DNA of 64,000 bases from Paracoccus mutanolyticus (GTDB lineage: Bacteria; Pseudomonadota; Alphaproteobacteria; Rhodobacterales; Rhodobacteraceae): positions 1,550,001 through 1,614,000 of the forward strand of contig NZ_CP030239.1 of the NCBI RefSeq assembly GCF_003285265.1, read 5' to 3'. Below, one piece after another: positions 51,430-60,823 of the stretch. Under the pieces are notes generated by a model that saw nothing but the letters and a program-made list of their open reading frames with translations, ran no database searches and was not told where the DNA came from. Position 1 is the first letter of the stretch. Every line of letters begins with the position of its first letter. The translations under genes were made by a program, and so were the position numbers.

Positions 51430-51462
51430 GTTAGCTCGCTAACAAGACCATTAGCGCGCTAA
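51430..51462. promoter_or_regulatory. Tandem dyad operator upstream of marR
   Basis: Two palindromes, GTTAGCTCGCTAAC (51430-51443) and TTAGCGCGCTAA (51451-51462), share the TTAGC-N2-GCTAA core. Their centres are 20 bp apart, two helical turns. The second ends 8 bp before the marR ATG. This is the expected form of an autorepressor operator for a MarR dimer pair. There is no clear ribosome binding site between it and the start. Confidence 0.75.
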
Positions 51463-51470
51463 CGTATTCC

Positions 51471-51899
51471 ATGACCCATCGTCCGATGACCCTGTTCGAA
51501 GAAATCATCAGCCTGACCCGCTCGATCCGCGCCGCCTTCGAGACGCGGGTCCGTCGCCTGGACCTGACCTATGCCCGCGCCCGGCTGCTGACCGCCATCG
51601 GCCGCAGCCCCGGCGCCAGCCAGGCCGAACTGGCCGCCGAGATGGGAATCGAGACCCCGACCCTCAAGCGGCTGCTCGACGCGCTCGAGGCGCAGGGCCT
51701 GGCCGAGCGCCGCCCCCTGGAGGGCGACGCGCGCAAGCATGCGGTGTTTCTGACCGACACCAGCCGGATCGAGCCCTGCTGCGCTTCGTGCCGAGGCCGA
51801 GGCCAGCCTGATCGAAGGCGTGGACCCCGGGACCTGGCCGCCACCCGCCGCGTGCTGGCCACCATGACCCGCAACGCCGACCGCCTGCGCCAGCCATGA
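51471..51899 (+). CDS. MarR-family regulator, compensated frameshifts
   Basis: This is a small winged-helix regulator (MTLFEEIISLTRSIRAAFET, LAAEMGIETPTLKRLLDALE, RRPLEGDARKHAVFLTD). The recognition helix and beta wing are intact. The stretch from about 51775 to 51835 is out of frame (it should read ALLRF ... AEAEASLIEGVDPG), but the frame recovers by the last 17 codons, so the overall length is 142 residues. It overlaps the MFS gene start (ATGA), indicating control of the efflux operon. Confidence 0.85.
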   Translation: MTHRPMTLFEEIISLTRSIRAAFETRVRRLDLTYARARLLTAIGRSPGASQAELAAEMGIETPTLKRLLDALEAQGLAERRPLEGDARKHAVFLTDTSRIEPCCASCRGRGQPDRRRGPRDLAATRRVLATMTRNADRLRQP

Positions 51900-53612
51900 C
51901 CGCCGCCGACGCAGCCGCGCCCGGGGCCTCCCCCCAGACCTCTCCCGGACCGGGGGCGGCGCCATCCGCGCCCACCTCCGCGCCCACCGCCGCCTCTGCC
52001 TCCGTGCCGGCGCCCCCGCCGCACCAGCCGATGCCGCTGCCGCGCGCGCTGGCCTATGTCGCGGCCTCGATCATGATCTCGCTGACCCAGGGGCTGGCGC
52101 AGGGGTTCGTCTCGACCAACATCCCCCAGATCGCGGGCGACCTGGGCGCAACCCAGACGCAGGCCAGCTGGCTGATGGCGGCCTTTCTGGCGCCGCGCGC
52201 CTCGATGCCGCTGCTGCTCATCAAGATCCGCGCCCAATACGGCCTGCGCCGCTTTGCCGAGGTGGCGGTCGTGGTCTATCTGGCCGTGGCGGTGCTGTCC
52301 TTCGCCATCCTCGACCTGCGCTCGGCGATCATGGTGCAGTTCTGCGCGGGCGTCGCCTCGGCGCCGCTGTCGACGCTGGCCTTCCTTTACATGCTCGAAC
52401 CGCTGCCGCCGGCGTGGAAGATGCGGCTGGGCCTGCCGATCGTCCTGGCGATGACGGGGGTGGGGCCGCATCTGGCGCGGGTGATCTCGCCTTCGCTGAT
52501 GGGCGACCAGGGCTGGCAGGGGCTGCATGTGATGACGCTGGGAATGGCCGCGGTGTCCCTGGGGCTGGTCTATTGCCTGCCGCTGAAATCGCCGCCCCGC
52601 GTCAAGTCCATCGCGCCCCTCGACCTGGTCAGCTGGCTGCTGATCGCGCTGGGCTTTGCCGGCATGACGGTGGGCTTCGTCATGGGCCCGATCCGCTGGT
52701 GGACCGACGCGCCCTGGCTGGGCTGGGTGCTGGCGCTGTCGTGGTGGCGCTGACGCTCGCCGTGGTGATCGAGCTGCACCGCAAGGCGCCGCTTCTGGAC
52801 ATCCGCTGGCTCGCCAGCCCCGCCATGCTGCACCTGACGGTGACGCTGCTGCTGTTCCGGCTGGTGCTGTCGGAACAGGGCGCCGGCGCGCCGCGCATGT
52901 TCCAGGCGCGGGCATCACCCAGGGCCAGCTGGTGCCGCTGTTCGCGGTGATCTCGGCGGCGACGATCCTGGGCGGGCTCGCCCTCATCCCCTTCATGAAG
53001 CCCGAGCGCGTGCCCCTGTTCCACCTGATCGCGCTGGCGCTGATCGCCGCCGGCGCCTTCATGGACAGCCACGCCACCATCGACACCCGGCCCGCGCAGA
53101 TGATGCTCAGCCAGGCGCTGATCGGCTTTGCCGGGTCCTTCTTCATGGCGCCGGCGATGATGCGCGGCCTGCTCTCGGCGCTGGCGCGGGGCCCGACCTA
53201 TCTGCTCAGCTTCATCATCGTGTTCCTGTCGACGCAAAGCCTGGGCGGCGCGGCGGGGTCGGGGCTGTTCTCGACCTTCATCAACCACCGCCAGGCCCTG
53301 CACCTGCAGACCCTGCGCGAAACCATGACCACCGCCGACCCGCTGGTGACGCAGGCCGTCGCCGCGCGCGCCGCCGCGCTGGCCGCGCAGATCGCCGACC
53401 CGGCGCTGCGCAAGGCCCAGGGCGTCGCGGCCCTGGCGCAAGAGGCCGCGAACCAGGCCTATGTCATGGCCTACAACGACGCCTACCGCCTGACCGCCGC
53501 CGTCGCGTTGGCGGCGCTGGTGGCGCTGACCCTGCACATCTGGCGCGACGCGATGGTGGCCCGCCGCCTGCGCCGCGCCCCAAAAGCCCCCATACCCGAG
53601 TCCCAAGCATGA
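51896..53612 (+). CDS. MFS drug-efflux transporter (DHA2, EmrB-like), two frameshifts
   Basis: This is a 14-helix proton-driven exporter. A Pro/Ala-rich cytoplasmic N-terminus of about 45 residues precedes the first helix (ALAYVAASIMISLTQGLAQG). TNIPQIAGDLGATQTQASWL is the usual motif D1 region. Frames break near 52738 and 52905, and two added bases give 572 residues. It is coupled at both ends, to marR and to the HlyD-type adaptor, which matches an EmrAB-type pump. An outer-membrane channel gene is not present here. Confidence 0.87.
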
Positions 53613-54677
53613 CCAAGACCCATATCCTTCCCACCCTGATCGCCGTCGCCGCGGGCCTCGCGGGGCTGCTGGCGGTGCTTTACGCCTGGCACCTGCCGCC
53701 CTTCAGCACACCCCATCCGCAGACCGAGAACGCCTATGTCCGCGGCCAGGTCACGACGCTGGCGCCGCAGCTGTCGGGCTATGTCTCGGCGGTCGAGGTG
53801 CAGGACTTCCAGGCCGTGACCCGGGGCCAGGTCATCGCCCGCATCGACGACCGCCAGACCGCCAGAAGCTGGCGCAGGCCCTGGCCGCGCTGGAAGGCGC
53901 GCGCGCCGCGCTCAAGATCCAGGGACAGCCGGTCCATCCGCCCAGGCGGCGTGCAGTCGGCCGAGGCCGCGCTGCGCTCGGCCAGGCCGTCGCGCACCGA
54001 CCTCGCCCTGGACGGGGCCAGCGCCCTGCGCCACCTGGGACGGCTCAGCACCACCGCCAGAGCGACTGGCCCTGCGCCTGGCCGAGGCCGCCGTGACCCA
54101 GGCCGAAAGCGCCATCGCCGTCGCGCGCGAGGATGTCGCCGGCGCCCAGGTCGGCCTTGGCGCCCGCAAGGCCGAGATCGCCTCGGCCGAGGCCGCGGTG
54201 GAACTGGCCCGGATCGACCTGTCGAACACGGTGATCCGCGCCCCCGCCGCCGGCCGGCTGGGCCAGGTCGGCGTGCGGCTGGGCCAATACGTCACCGCCG
54301 GCACCGCGCTTGTCAGCCATGTCTCGCCCGAGGTCTGGGTGATCGCCAACTTCCGCGAAACGGAACTTCACGGCATCCGCGTCGGCGACCGCGCTACCTT
54401 CACCGTGGACGCGATGCAGCACCGCGCCTTCACCGGCCGGGTCGAGGCGTTCTCTCCGGCCACGGCGTCCGAGTTCAGCATCCTGGCCTCGTCGAACACG
54501 ACCGGGAACTTCACCAAGATCGCCCAGCGCCTGCCGCTGCGCATCAGCATAGACCCGGGGCAGGAGATGGCCGAATACCTGACCCCTGGCCTTTCGGTCG
54601 TGGTGACGGTGGACGAGGGCTCGGGCGCGCGCGAACGCTCGGCCGACGCGGGCCGCGCCGTGATGGGCGCGGTCTAG
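53609..54677 (+). CDS. HlyD/EmrA-type membrane fusion protein, frameshifted
   Basis: This adaptor joins the MFS pump to an outer-membrane channel. It has one N-terminal membrane helix (LIAVAAGLAGLLAVLYAW), then the biotinyl-lipoyl half (TENAYVRGQVTTLAPQLSGY), a helical hairpin, the second lipoyl half (NTVIRAPAAGRLGQVGVRLG) and a beta-barrel domain. The hairpin between 53860 and 54090 is scrambled across frames. A net of two added bases gives about 356 residues. The start overlaps the transporter stop by four bases. Confidence 0.85.
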
Positions 54678-54772
54678 GGCCCCGCCCCATTCGCACAGCC
54701 GTCAAGATCCCCTAGTAAGGGACGGGAACGCGGCACGCGGGGGATCGCAGGGACAGGCACCAGGGGGCAGGA

Positions 54773-55993
54773 ATGACGGATCTTCGGCAGGACGCCGCGG
54801 CGCGGCCCGCGCAGGGAACCCCGGCCGAGGTCCTTGCGGTCTTTCTCCGCCTGGGCCTGACCAGCTTCGGCGGCCCCATCGCGCATCTGGGCTATTTCCG
54901 GGACGAGCTGGTGACCCGCCGCCGCTGGCTTGACGACGCGGCCTATGCCGATCTGGTGGCGCTTTGCCAGTTCCTGCCCGGCCCGGCCTCCAGCCAGGTG
55001 GGCTTTGCCCTGGGCATGATGCGGGCTGGCTGGCCGGGGGCGCTGGCGGCCTTTGCCGGCTTCACGCTGCCCTCGGCCGTGGCGCTGGTGGTCTTTGCCC
55101 TGACGGCGGCGCGGCTGAGCGGGCCGCTTGGCGACGGGGCGCTTCACGGGCTCAAGCTCGTGGCGGTGGCCATCGTCGCCCAGGCCGTCTGGGGCATGGC
55201 CCGGACGCTTTGCCCCGACCGGCAGCGCGCCGCGATCGCGGTGGCGGCCGTGGCGCTGCTGGCCTTCGTCCCCGGCGCCTTCGGCATGGCGGGGCGATCC
55301 TGACGGGCGCGGCCCTGGGCCTGGCGCTGGGTCCGGCGCGGTGCCGGGTCCGGGACCGGCGGCGCGCTGGCCGTGCCGATCCCGCGCGGGGTCGCGCTGG
55401 GGGCGCTGGCCGCCTTCCTGGGACTTCTGGTCCTGCTGCCGCTGGCGGCGGGGCTTGGCCAGGGCTGGGCGGTGGCGGACGGCTTTTACCGCGCCGGGGC
55501 GCTGGTCTTTGGCGGCGGCCATGTCGTCCTGCCGCTGCTGCAGGCGGCGACCGTGGCGCCGGGCTGGGTCGCGCCGGACGCCTTCCTGGCCGGCTACGGC
55601 GCGGCCCAGGCGGTGCCGGGGCCGCTTTTCACCTTTGCCGCCTATCTGGGCGCGGTGCTGGGCCCGGCGCCGAACGGCATCGCCGGCGCGGCCCTGGCGC
55701 TGGGCGCGATCTTCCTGCCGGGCTTCCTGATCCTGGTCGCGGCCCTGCCGTTCTGGGACCGCTTCCGCAGCATGGCCCCGGCGCAATCCGTGATGCAGGG
55801 GGCGAATGCCGCGGTGGTGGGCATCCTCGGGGCGGCGCTTTACACCCCGGTCCTGACCGGCGCGGTCGGGGACCTGCGCGACCTCGCGCTGGCGCTGGCC
55901 TGCTTCGTCCTCCTCACCGCATGGAGGGCGCCGGCCTGGCTGGTGGTGATCCTGGCGGCGCTCGGCGGCGTCGGGCTGGTGCTGGCCGGCTGA
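54773..55993 (+). CDS. chrA: Chromate transporter ChrA, compensated frameshifts
   Basis: ChrA-family proteins (CHR) are two-domain membrane proteins that export chromate. The first half starts FLRLGLTSFGGPIAHLGYFR and has QFLPGPASSQVGFALG. The second half repeats the pattern: GALVFGGGHVVLPLLQAATV and GYGAAQAVPGPLFTFAAYLG. The frame is lost at about 55300 (GCGGGGCGATCC lacks a G) and regained near 55370, in the loop between halves. Total length corresponds to about 406 residues. GGGGGCAGGA precedes the ATG. The real substrate in this organism is not certain. Confidence 0.88.
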
Positions 55994-56062
55994 AGCCCGC
56001 CCCATTGTGCCGCATCCCCCGCGCGGCTCGACGGGCCCCAAGGCACCCCGGACCAGACCTTC

Positions 56063-56311
56063 ATGGACAGCAATGCCCTGACCAATGTCCTGATCGCGGC
56101 CTTCGGCCTGTGCCTCTCGGCGGTTCCGGCCGTTTCGCTGCTGCTGTGGCTGCGCGGCCGGCTGTCGGATCGCGGCAAGGCCATGGCGCGGAACGGCCTG
56201 GTGGTCGCCGTCCTGCTTCTGGTGATCGCCCTGGCCTGTTTCAGCGTCGCAGGCTACGGTTGCACGCCCTGCTGCGGTTTCCCCGGCGGCTGTTCAGGCC
56301 CTGACCCGTGA
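56063..56311 (+). CDS. Small two-helix membrane protein
   Basis: This is an intact 82-residue reading frame with two hydrophobic stretches (residues about 10-30 and 44-65) separated by a basic loop ([14 protein letters not shown]). The C-terminus is Cys/Gly-rich ([12 protein letters not shown]). No family is recognised. Spacing from chrA (69 bp) allows cotranscription. Coding bias agrees with neighbours but the call is tentative. Confidence 0.5.
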   Translation: MDSNALTNVLIAAFGLCLSAVPAVSLLLWLRGRLSDRGKAMARNGLVVAVLLLVIALACFSVAGYGCTPCCGFPGGCSGPDP

Positions 56312-56384
56312 ACTTGGCCCCGGCGGGTTCGGGGTCGGCCCGCGACCGTCGCCCGACCCCGCAAAACCGTGATCGCTGCGCTGC

Positions 56385-56410
56385 GGAACCGGGCGCCCCC
56401 CTGGCGGGTT
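56385..56410 (+). promoter_or_regulatory. Probable EcfG-type (general stress) promoter of csbD
   Basis: GGAAC at 56385-56389 is followed by 17 bp and GGTT at 56407-56410, one base off the alphaproteobacterial general stress consensus GGAAC-N16/17-CGTT. It lies 38 bp upstream of the csbD ATG. CsbD-family genes are standard general-stress targets, which supports the call. Confidence 0.5.
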
Positions 56411-56448
56411 CTTCTTGCATAGTCAACCAAGCCACGGAGGATCAATCC

Positions 56449-56631
56449 ATGGGTGAAGCAACTGACAAGATCAAGGCTGCCGGCAACAAGGTTGCGGGCA
56501 ATGTCAAGGAAGCCGTCGGCAAGGCCACCGACAACCCTGGCCTCACCGCCGAGGGCAAGGCCCAGCAGGCCAAGGGCACGGCTCAGGATGTGACCGGCAC
56601 CGTCAAGGGCAAGCTCGGCGACACGATCTAA
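56449..56631 (+). CDS. CsbD-family stress protein
   Basis: This is a complete 60-residue hydrophilic protein with the CsbD repeat pattern ([39 protein letters not shown]). Members are abundant, probably disordered or helical, and induced by general stress; their biochemical role is unknown. CGGAGGATC gives a good ribosome binding site. A terminator follows at 56692. Confidence 0.9.
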   Translation: MGEATDKIKAAGNKVAGNVKEAVGKATDNPGLTAEGKAQQAKGTAQDVTGTVKGKLGDTI

Positions 56632-56691
56632 GGGGTTTCGCCGGCTCCGGTCCCCGGCCTCCCTCTCCCCTCCGGCCGGACCCGGCCCCAG

Positions 56692-56719
56692 GCCCCGCCC
56701 TCCGTGGCGGGGCCTTTTG
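56692..56719 (+). terminator. Rho-independent terminator after csbD
   Basis: A perfect 9-bp stem (GGCCCCGCC with GGCGGGGCC), a 6-base loop and four T residues lie about 60 bp after the csbD stop on the plus strand. Confidence 0.8.
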
Positions 56720-56751
56720 CTGCGCATGGGCCGCGCAACGGGGACGACGGG

Positions 56752-56784
56752 CGGTGTACGCCCGGTGTACGCGCGGTGTACGGC
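56752..56784 (-). repeat. Three 11-bp GTACACC iterons beside ftsK
   Basis: On the plus strand three direct units read CGGTGTACGCC, CGGTGTACGCG and CGGTGTACGGC with exact 11-bp spacing, so they lie on one face of the helix. On the minus strand this is CGTACACCGSG. The array is intergenic, about 120 bp after the ftsK stop, and closely matches an array within smc (16364-16396). Confidence 0.7.
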
Positions 56785-56796
56785 TGTCACGGCGAA

Positions 56797-56820
56797 AACC
56801 CCGGCATTTGCCGGGGTTTC
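56797..56820. terminator. Bidirectional hairpin terminator between csbD and ftsK
   Basis: AAACCCCGGCA and TGCCGGGGTTT form an 11-bp perfect stem with a two-base loop. The AT ends give T runs on both strands, suitable for terminating either convergent gene. Confidence 0.65.
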
Positions 56821-56857
56821 GTGGATGTCCATCGCACGGTGCACCGCGCAACGCAAA

Positions 56858-56882
56858 AGGCCGGGCGCAACGGCCCGGCCCC
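56858..56882 (-). terminator. Rho-independent terminator of ftsK
   Basis: On the minus strand GGCCGGGC and GCCCGGCC pair around a six-base loop and are followed by TTTTG, starting about 20 bases after the ftsK stop at 56904. Confidence 0.75.
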
Positions 56883-56903
56883 GGAAACGGCGCTGGCGCG
56901 GGA

Positions 56904-59506
56904 TCAGACCTCGGGGACCAGAACCTCGCGCTTGCCGACGTGGTTCGCCGGGCTGACCACGCCCTGCTCCTCCATCTGCTCGACCAGCCGCGCGGCCTTG
57001 TTGTAGCCGATCGCCAGCTTGCGCTGGATATAGCTGGTCGAGCATTTGCGGTCCTTGGCGACGATGGCGACGGCCATGTCGTAAAGCTCGGCATCCCCGC
57101 CCTCGCCGCTGGACAGGCCCAGCACCATGTCGATGCTGTCGGCCTTTTCCTCGTCCGGGCCTTCGACCACGCCGGCCATATAGCTGGGAGGACCGAAGGA
57201 TTTCAGATGGTTGACGATCTCCTCGACCTCCTCGTCGCTGACGAAGGGACCGTGGACGCGGGTGATGCGCGACCCGCCCGCCATGTACAGCATGTCGCCC
57301 TGGCCCAGCAGTTGCTCGGCGCCCTGCTCGCCCAGGATGGTGCGGCTGTCGATCTTGGAGGTGACCTGAAAGCTGATCCGGGTCGGGAAGTTCGCCTTGA
57401 TCGTGCCGGTGATGACATCGACCGAAGGCCGCTGCGTCGCCATGATCAGGTGGATGCCGCGAGGCCCGCGCCATCTGCGCAAGCCGTTGAATGCACGCCT
57501 CGATTTCCTTGCCCGCGACCATCATCAGGTCGGCCATCTCGTCGACGATGACGACGATATAGGGGAAGGTCTCGGGCTGGAACTCCTCGGTCTCGAAGAT
57601 CGGCTCGCCGGTGTCCTCGTCGAAGCCGGTCTGCACGGTGCGCTTGAACATCTCGTCCTTGGACAGCGCCTCGCGGACGCGGCTGTTGTAGCCCTCGATG
57701 TTCCTGACGCCCATCTTGGACATCCGGCGATAGCGCTCCTCCATCTCTCCGACGACCCATTTCAGCGCCACGACCGCCTTCTTCGGGTCGGTGACGACCG
57801 GCGACAAAAGATGCGGAATCCCATCGTAAACAGACAGTTCCAGCATCTTGGGGTCGATCATGATCAGCCGGCACTGCTCGGGCGTCAGCTTGTAGAGCAG
57901 GCTCAGGATCATGGTGTTGATGGCGACCGACTTGCCCGAGCCGGTGGTCCCCGCGATCAGCAGGTGGGGCATCTTGGCCAGGTTCGCCACGACCGGCCCG
58001 CCGCCGATGTCCTTGCCAAGCGCCAGCGGCAAAGGCTGGGTTCCGTCGGCATAGGAGGGCGCGGCCAGGATCTCGCGCAGCACGACCTTTTCGCGCCGCG
58101 CGTTCGGCAGTTCGATCCCGATGACGCTGCGCCCCGGCCGGTCGAGACCCGCGCCGACAGCGCCGACATCGACCGCGCGATGTCGTCGGCCAGCCCGATC
58201 ACCCGGCTGGCCTTCAGCCCCGGCGCAGGCTCGAGTTCGTAGAGCGTGACCACGGGGCCGGGCCGGACCTCGGTGATCTGGCCCTTGACGCCATAGTCGT
58301 CCAGCACCGCTTCCAGCATGCGGGCATTGTCCATCAGCGCCTCCTCGGACAGCTGGTGGCGCTCGACGGTGGTGGGGGCGGTCAGCAGCGACAGGGGCGG
58401 GTGTTCGAATGGCCCGGGCCTCGCGCGCGGGCGAGGCCTGCGGCCGGGGCGGCGCGCGGCGGGCGGCGGGCGGCGCCACGGGCGCGGCATGGAAGTCATG
58501 CCCAAAGCCGTCATGTCCTCATCCTCGATCGTGGTCGGGCAGGGGCTGGACCTGTCCGCCCGTCACCGCACGATTGCTGCCGTGGGGGCCACGCTGGGCG
58601 CTGCGCAGAAGGCAAAGACGGATTTCGCCTTCGTCCGGCTGATTCGCCTCGTCCGAGGGGCCCGCGTCGCCGGGATAAGCCGGCTCGGGCTCGACCAGTT
58701 CGGACTGGGGCCGGATCACGGGCGAGCGGGGCGGCGGCGCAACGCGGCGGGCGGGCCGGGCCGCCTCGTCGGGCAGGACGGCGTCGCCGGCGCGGGCCGT
58801 GCGGTCGCGCCGCGCCTCGGCCTTGGTCCTGATGCGCTGCGCCGCGCCCGAGGACAGCCGCGCGCCCCGGTCCACGCCATGCAGCGCCAGCAGCCGCGCG
58901 GTCGCGAGCCCCTCCCGCAGGAAGCGGCCGATGGCGCCCAGCTCGCGCTTGTCGAAGCCCAGCACGAAGGCCATGAAGCCCGCGGCGGCGGCGGCCGTCA
59001 GCAGCGCCAGCACCTTGATCGCGATCGAGGCCTTGACCGGCATCACCGACAGCATGGCGCCCATCAGCATGTCGCCCAGGTGCCCGCCCAGGCCGAAGCT
59101 TTGCGTCCAGCCCGGCGGCGGCGCCATCGAGGTCGCATAGACCGAGACCAGCACCATTCCGATGGGCAGGAAGATGCCCCGCATGATGCGTTCCTCGCCC
59201 CGGTGCAGCATGAAGGCGGACTACCCATACGATGGCGCCACGACCTCCAACGTCGCTCCGACAGAGGGCAACTTGACCGAGCATGTGGTCTGGACCGGCA
59301 ACCCGGCCGACCTGAAGTTCACGCGGCTGGTCGGTCGCCGACATGACGCTGGGGTCGTCGGGCGTATAGCTGACCAGCATCGCCGCGATCAGCAGGCCCA
59401 GCACGATCAGCCCGGCACCCAGCAGTTCCTTGCCGCGCCGTTCCAGCGCCGCCTGGGTGGATTGATCGAACAGCGGATCGCGGTGTTTGGCCTGCCAGCT
59501 CGCCAT
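56904..59506 (-). pseudogene. ftsK: DNA translocase FtsK, frameshifted and with part of the N-terminal domain replaced
   Basis: FtsK pumps DNA at the division septum and coordinates dimer resolution. The N-terminal membrane domain (LLGAGLIVLGLLIAAMLVSY) and a Pro/Arg linker precede the motor: Walker [17 protein letters not shown], Walker [27 protein letters not shown] and the gamma winged helix ([20 protein letters not shown]). Frames change between 58500 and 58640, near 58140 and near 57465, where ASRGIH has lost a CG. About 120 bp at 59216-59335, spanning membrane helices 2-3, is non-native. Essential elsewhere, so the breaks are suspected artefacts. Confidence 0.9.
59216..59335. other. Non-native segment inside the ftsK membrane domain
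   Basis: In place of FtsK helices this block reads open on the plus strand as DYPYDGATTSNVAPTEGNLT then EHVVWTGNPADLKFTRLVG, with high G/C at third positions as in real coding sequence. It therefore resembles part of another protein from a GC-rich genome, inserted in reverse. I do not recognise the family. The length is close to that of the missing native piece. Confidence 0.5.
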
Positions 59507-59508
59507 GA

Positions 59509-60702
59509 TTAATCCCCTTGATACAAACAGGTTTTCAGGCGGTTCAGCGCCGCCTCGGTCGGGCCGGCCGGATCGACCAGCGCGACGCGGATGTAATTCT
59601 GCCCCGGGTTGCCCTGGTCGGTGTCGCGCGACAGATAGGCCCCGGGCAGGACCTGGATGCCGGCCTGGGTCCACAGCGTCTTCGCCGCATCCTCGCCGGT
59701 GCCGATCGATTCGGGCACGCGCAGCCACAGGAAGAAGCCCCCCTGCGGCGGCCGATAGCCGGGGACATTGCCCAGCACCCGGTCGGCCACGGCATATTTG
59801 GCATGATAAAGCGCGCGGTTTTCCTCGACATGCGCCTCGTCGTTCCAGGCGGCCGCGCTGACGCGCTGCACAGGCAGCGGCAGGGGCGCGCCGGAATAGC
59901 TGCGCAGGCGCCGCAGCTGGCCGATCTGGGCCGGCCCGCCCGCCGCGAAGCCCGACCGCAGCCCCGGCAGGTTCGAGCGTTTGGACAGCGAATTGAACAT
60001 CACCACCCGGTCGGCCAGCCCCATGCGGGTGGCCACGGCCAGCGCCCCGGGCGGCGGGGCGTCGCGCCAGATCTCGGAATAGCATTCGTCCGAAAAGACC
60101 AGGAAATCATGGCGATCCGCCAGGGCGATCAGGTCCTCGAGATAGGCGTCGTCGGCGACCGAGCCCTGCGGGTTGGCGGGCGAGCACAGATAGGCGATGG
60201 CGACCCGGTCCAGCACGGCCGGGTCCAGATCGCCGTAGCGGGGCAGGAACCCCGTCGCTTCGGTTGCGGGGACAAAGACCGGCTCGGCCCCCACGGCGGC
60301 GGCGGCCACGGCATAGACCTGATAGAACGGGTTCGGAATCAGGATGGCGGGGCGCTGGCCGGCCTTCGTCTCGGGGCAAAGGGCCAGGGCCGCGTTGAAC
60401 AGCCCTTCGCGCGTGCCGTTCAGCGCGGTGATGCGGGCGGGTTCGACCTCGATGCCGTGGCGGCGCCGGATCCAGCCCGAAATCGCGGCCAGCAGGTCGG
60501 GCGTGCCTTCGTTCGGGGGGTACTTGCCGAATTCGGCGATGCTGTCGGCCATGATGCGGGCGGTGAATTCCGGCACCGCATGGCGCGGCTCGCCGATGGT
60601 CATGACGACCGGATCGGCGGCGGGGGACAGGCCCGAAAGAAGCGTTCGCAAGCGCGGGAACGCATATTCCGGCAGGTTCGAGAACCGCTCGGGTATTGCC
60701 AT
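59509..60702 (-). CDS. PLP-dependent class I/II aminotransferase (DapC/AspC-like)
   Basis: This intact 397-residue enzyme has the PLP lysine in NSLSKRSNLPGLRSGF, the cofactor Asp/Tyr region FLVFSDECYSEIWRD, and the C-terminal Arg in IRVALVD. It resembles succinyldiaminopimelate and aspartate aminotransferases; the FSLSKRSN-x-PG type is frequent in DapC-like proteins. It lies two bases upstream of ftsK and downstream of an amidase gene, an arrangement frequent in Rhodobacterales. Confidence 0.87.
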   Translation of the reverse strand: MAIPERFSNLPEYAFPRLRTLLSGLSPAADPVVMTIGEPRHAVPEFTARIMADSIAEFGKYPPNEGTPDLLAAISGWIRRRHGIEVEPARITALNGTREGLFNAALALCPETKAGQRPAILIPNPFYQVYAVAAAAVGAEPVFVPATEATGFLPRYGDLDPAVLDRVAIAYLCSPANPQGSVADDAYLEDLIALADRHDFLVFSDECYSEIWRDAPPPGALAVATRMGLADRVVMFNSLSKRSNLPGLRSGFAAGGPAQIGQLRRLRSYSGAPLPLPVQRVSAAAWNDEAHVEENRALYHAKYAVADRVLGNVPGYRPPQGGFFLWLRVPESIGTGEDAAKTLWTQAGIQVLPGAYLSRDTDQGNPGQNYIRVALVDPAGPTEAALNRLKTCLYQGD

Positions 60703-60823
60703 GACTGCCTCTCGAACGGGGTCGTAGCGCCCCGTTTTCCGGGCAAAGATACCGGCAAACCCCCCATGCGTCCAGAGATTCACGGACCGAAAACCCCCGG
60801 CCCGGCTCCCGAAGGCCGCGGTT

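Noticed and set aside
56752..56850. CRISPR-like array near ftsK
   Set aside because: Units are only 11 bp and contiguous, with no spacers. They are iterons, and no cas genes are present.
59218..59235. Resemblance of YPYDG in the ftsK foreign block to an epitope tag (vector contamination)
   Set aside because: Only four residues agree with the tag and the sequence then diverges. Codon use is that of a GC-rich genome, not a vector.
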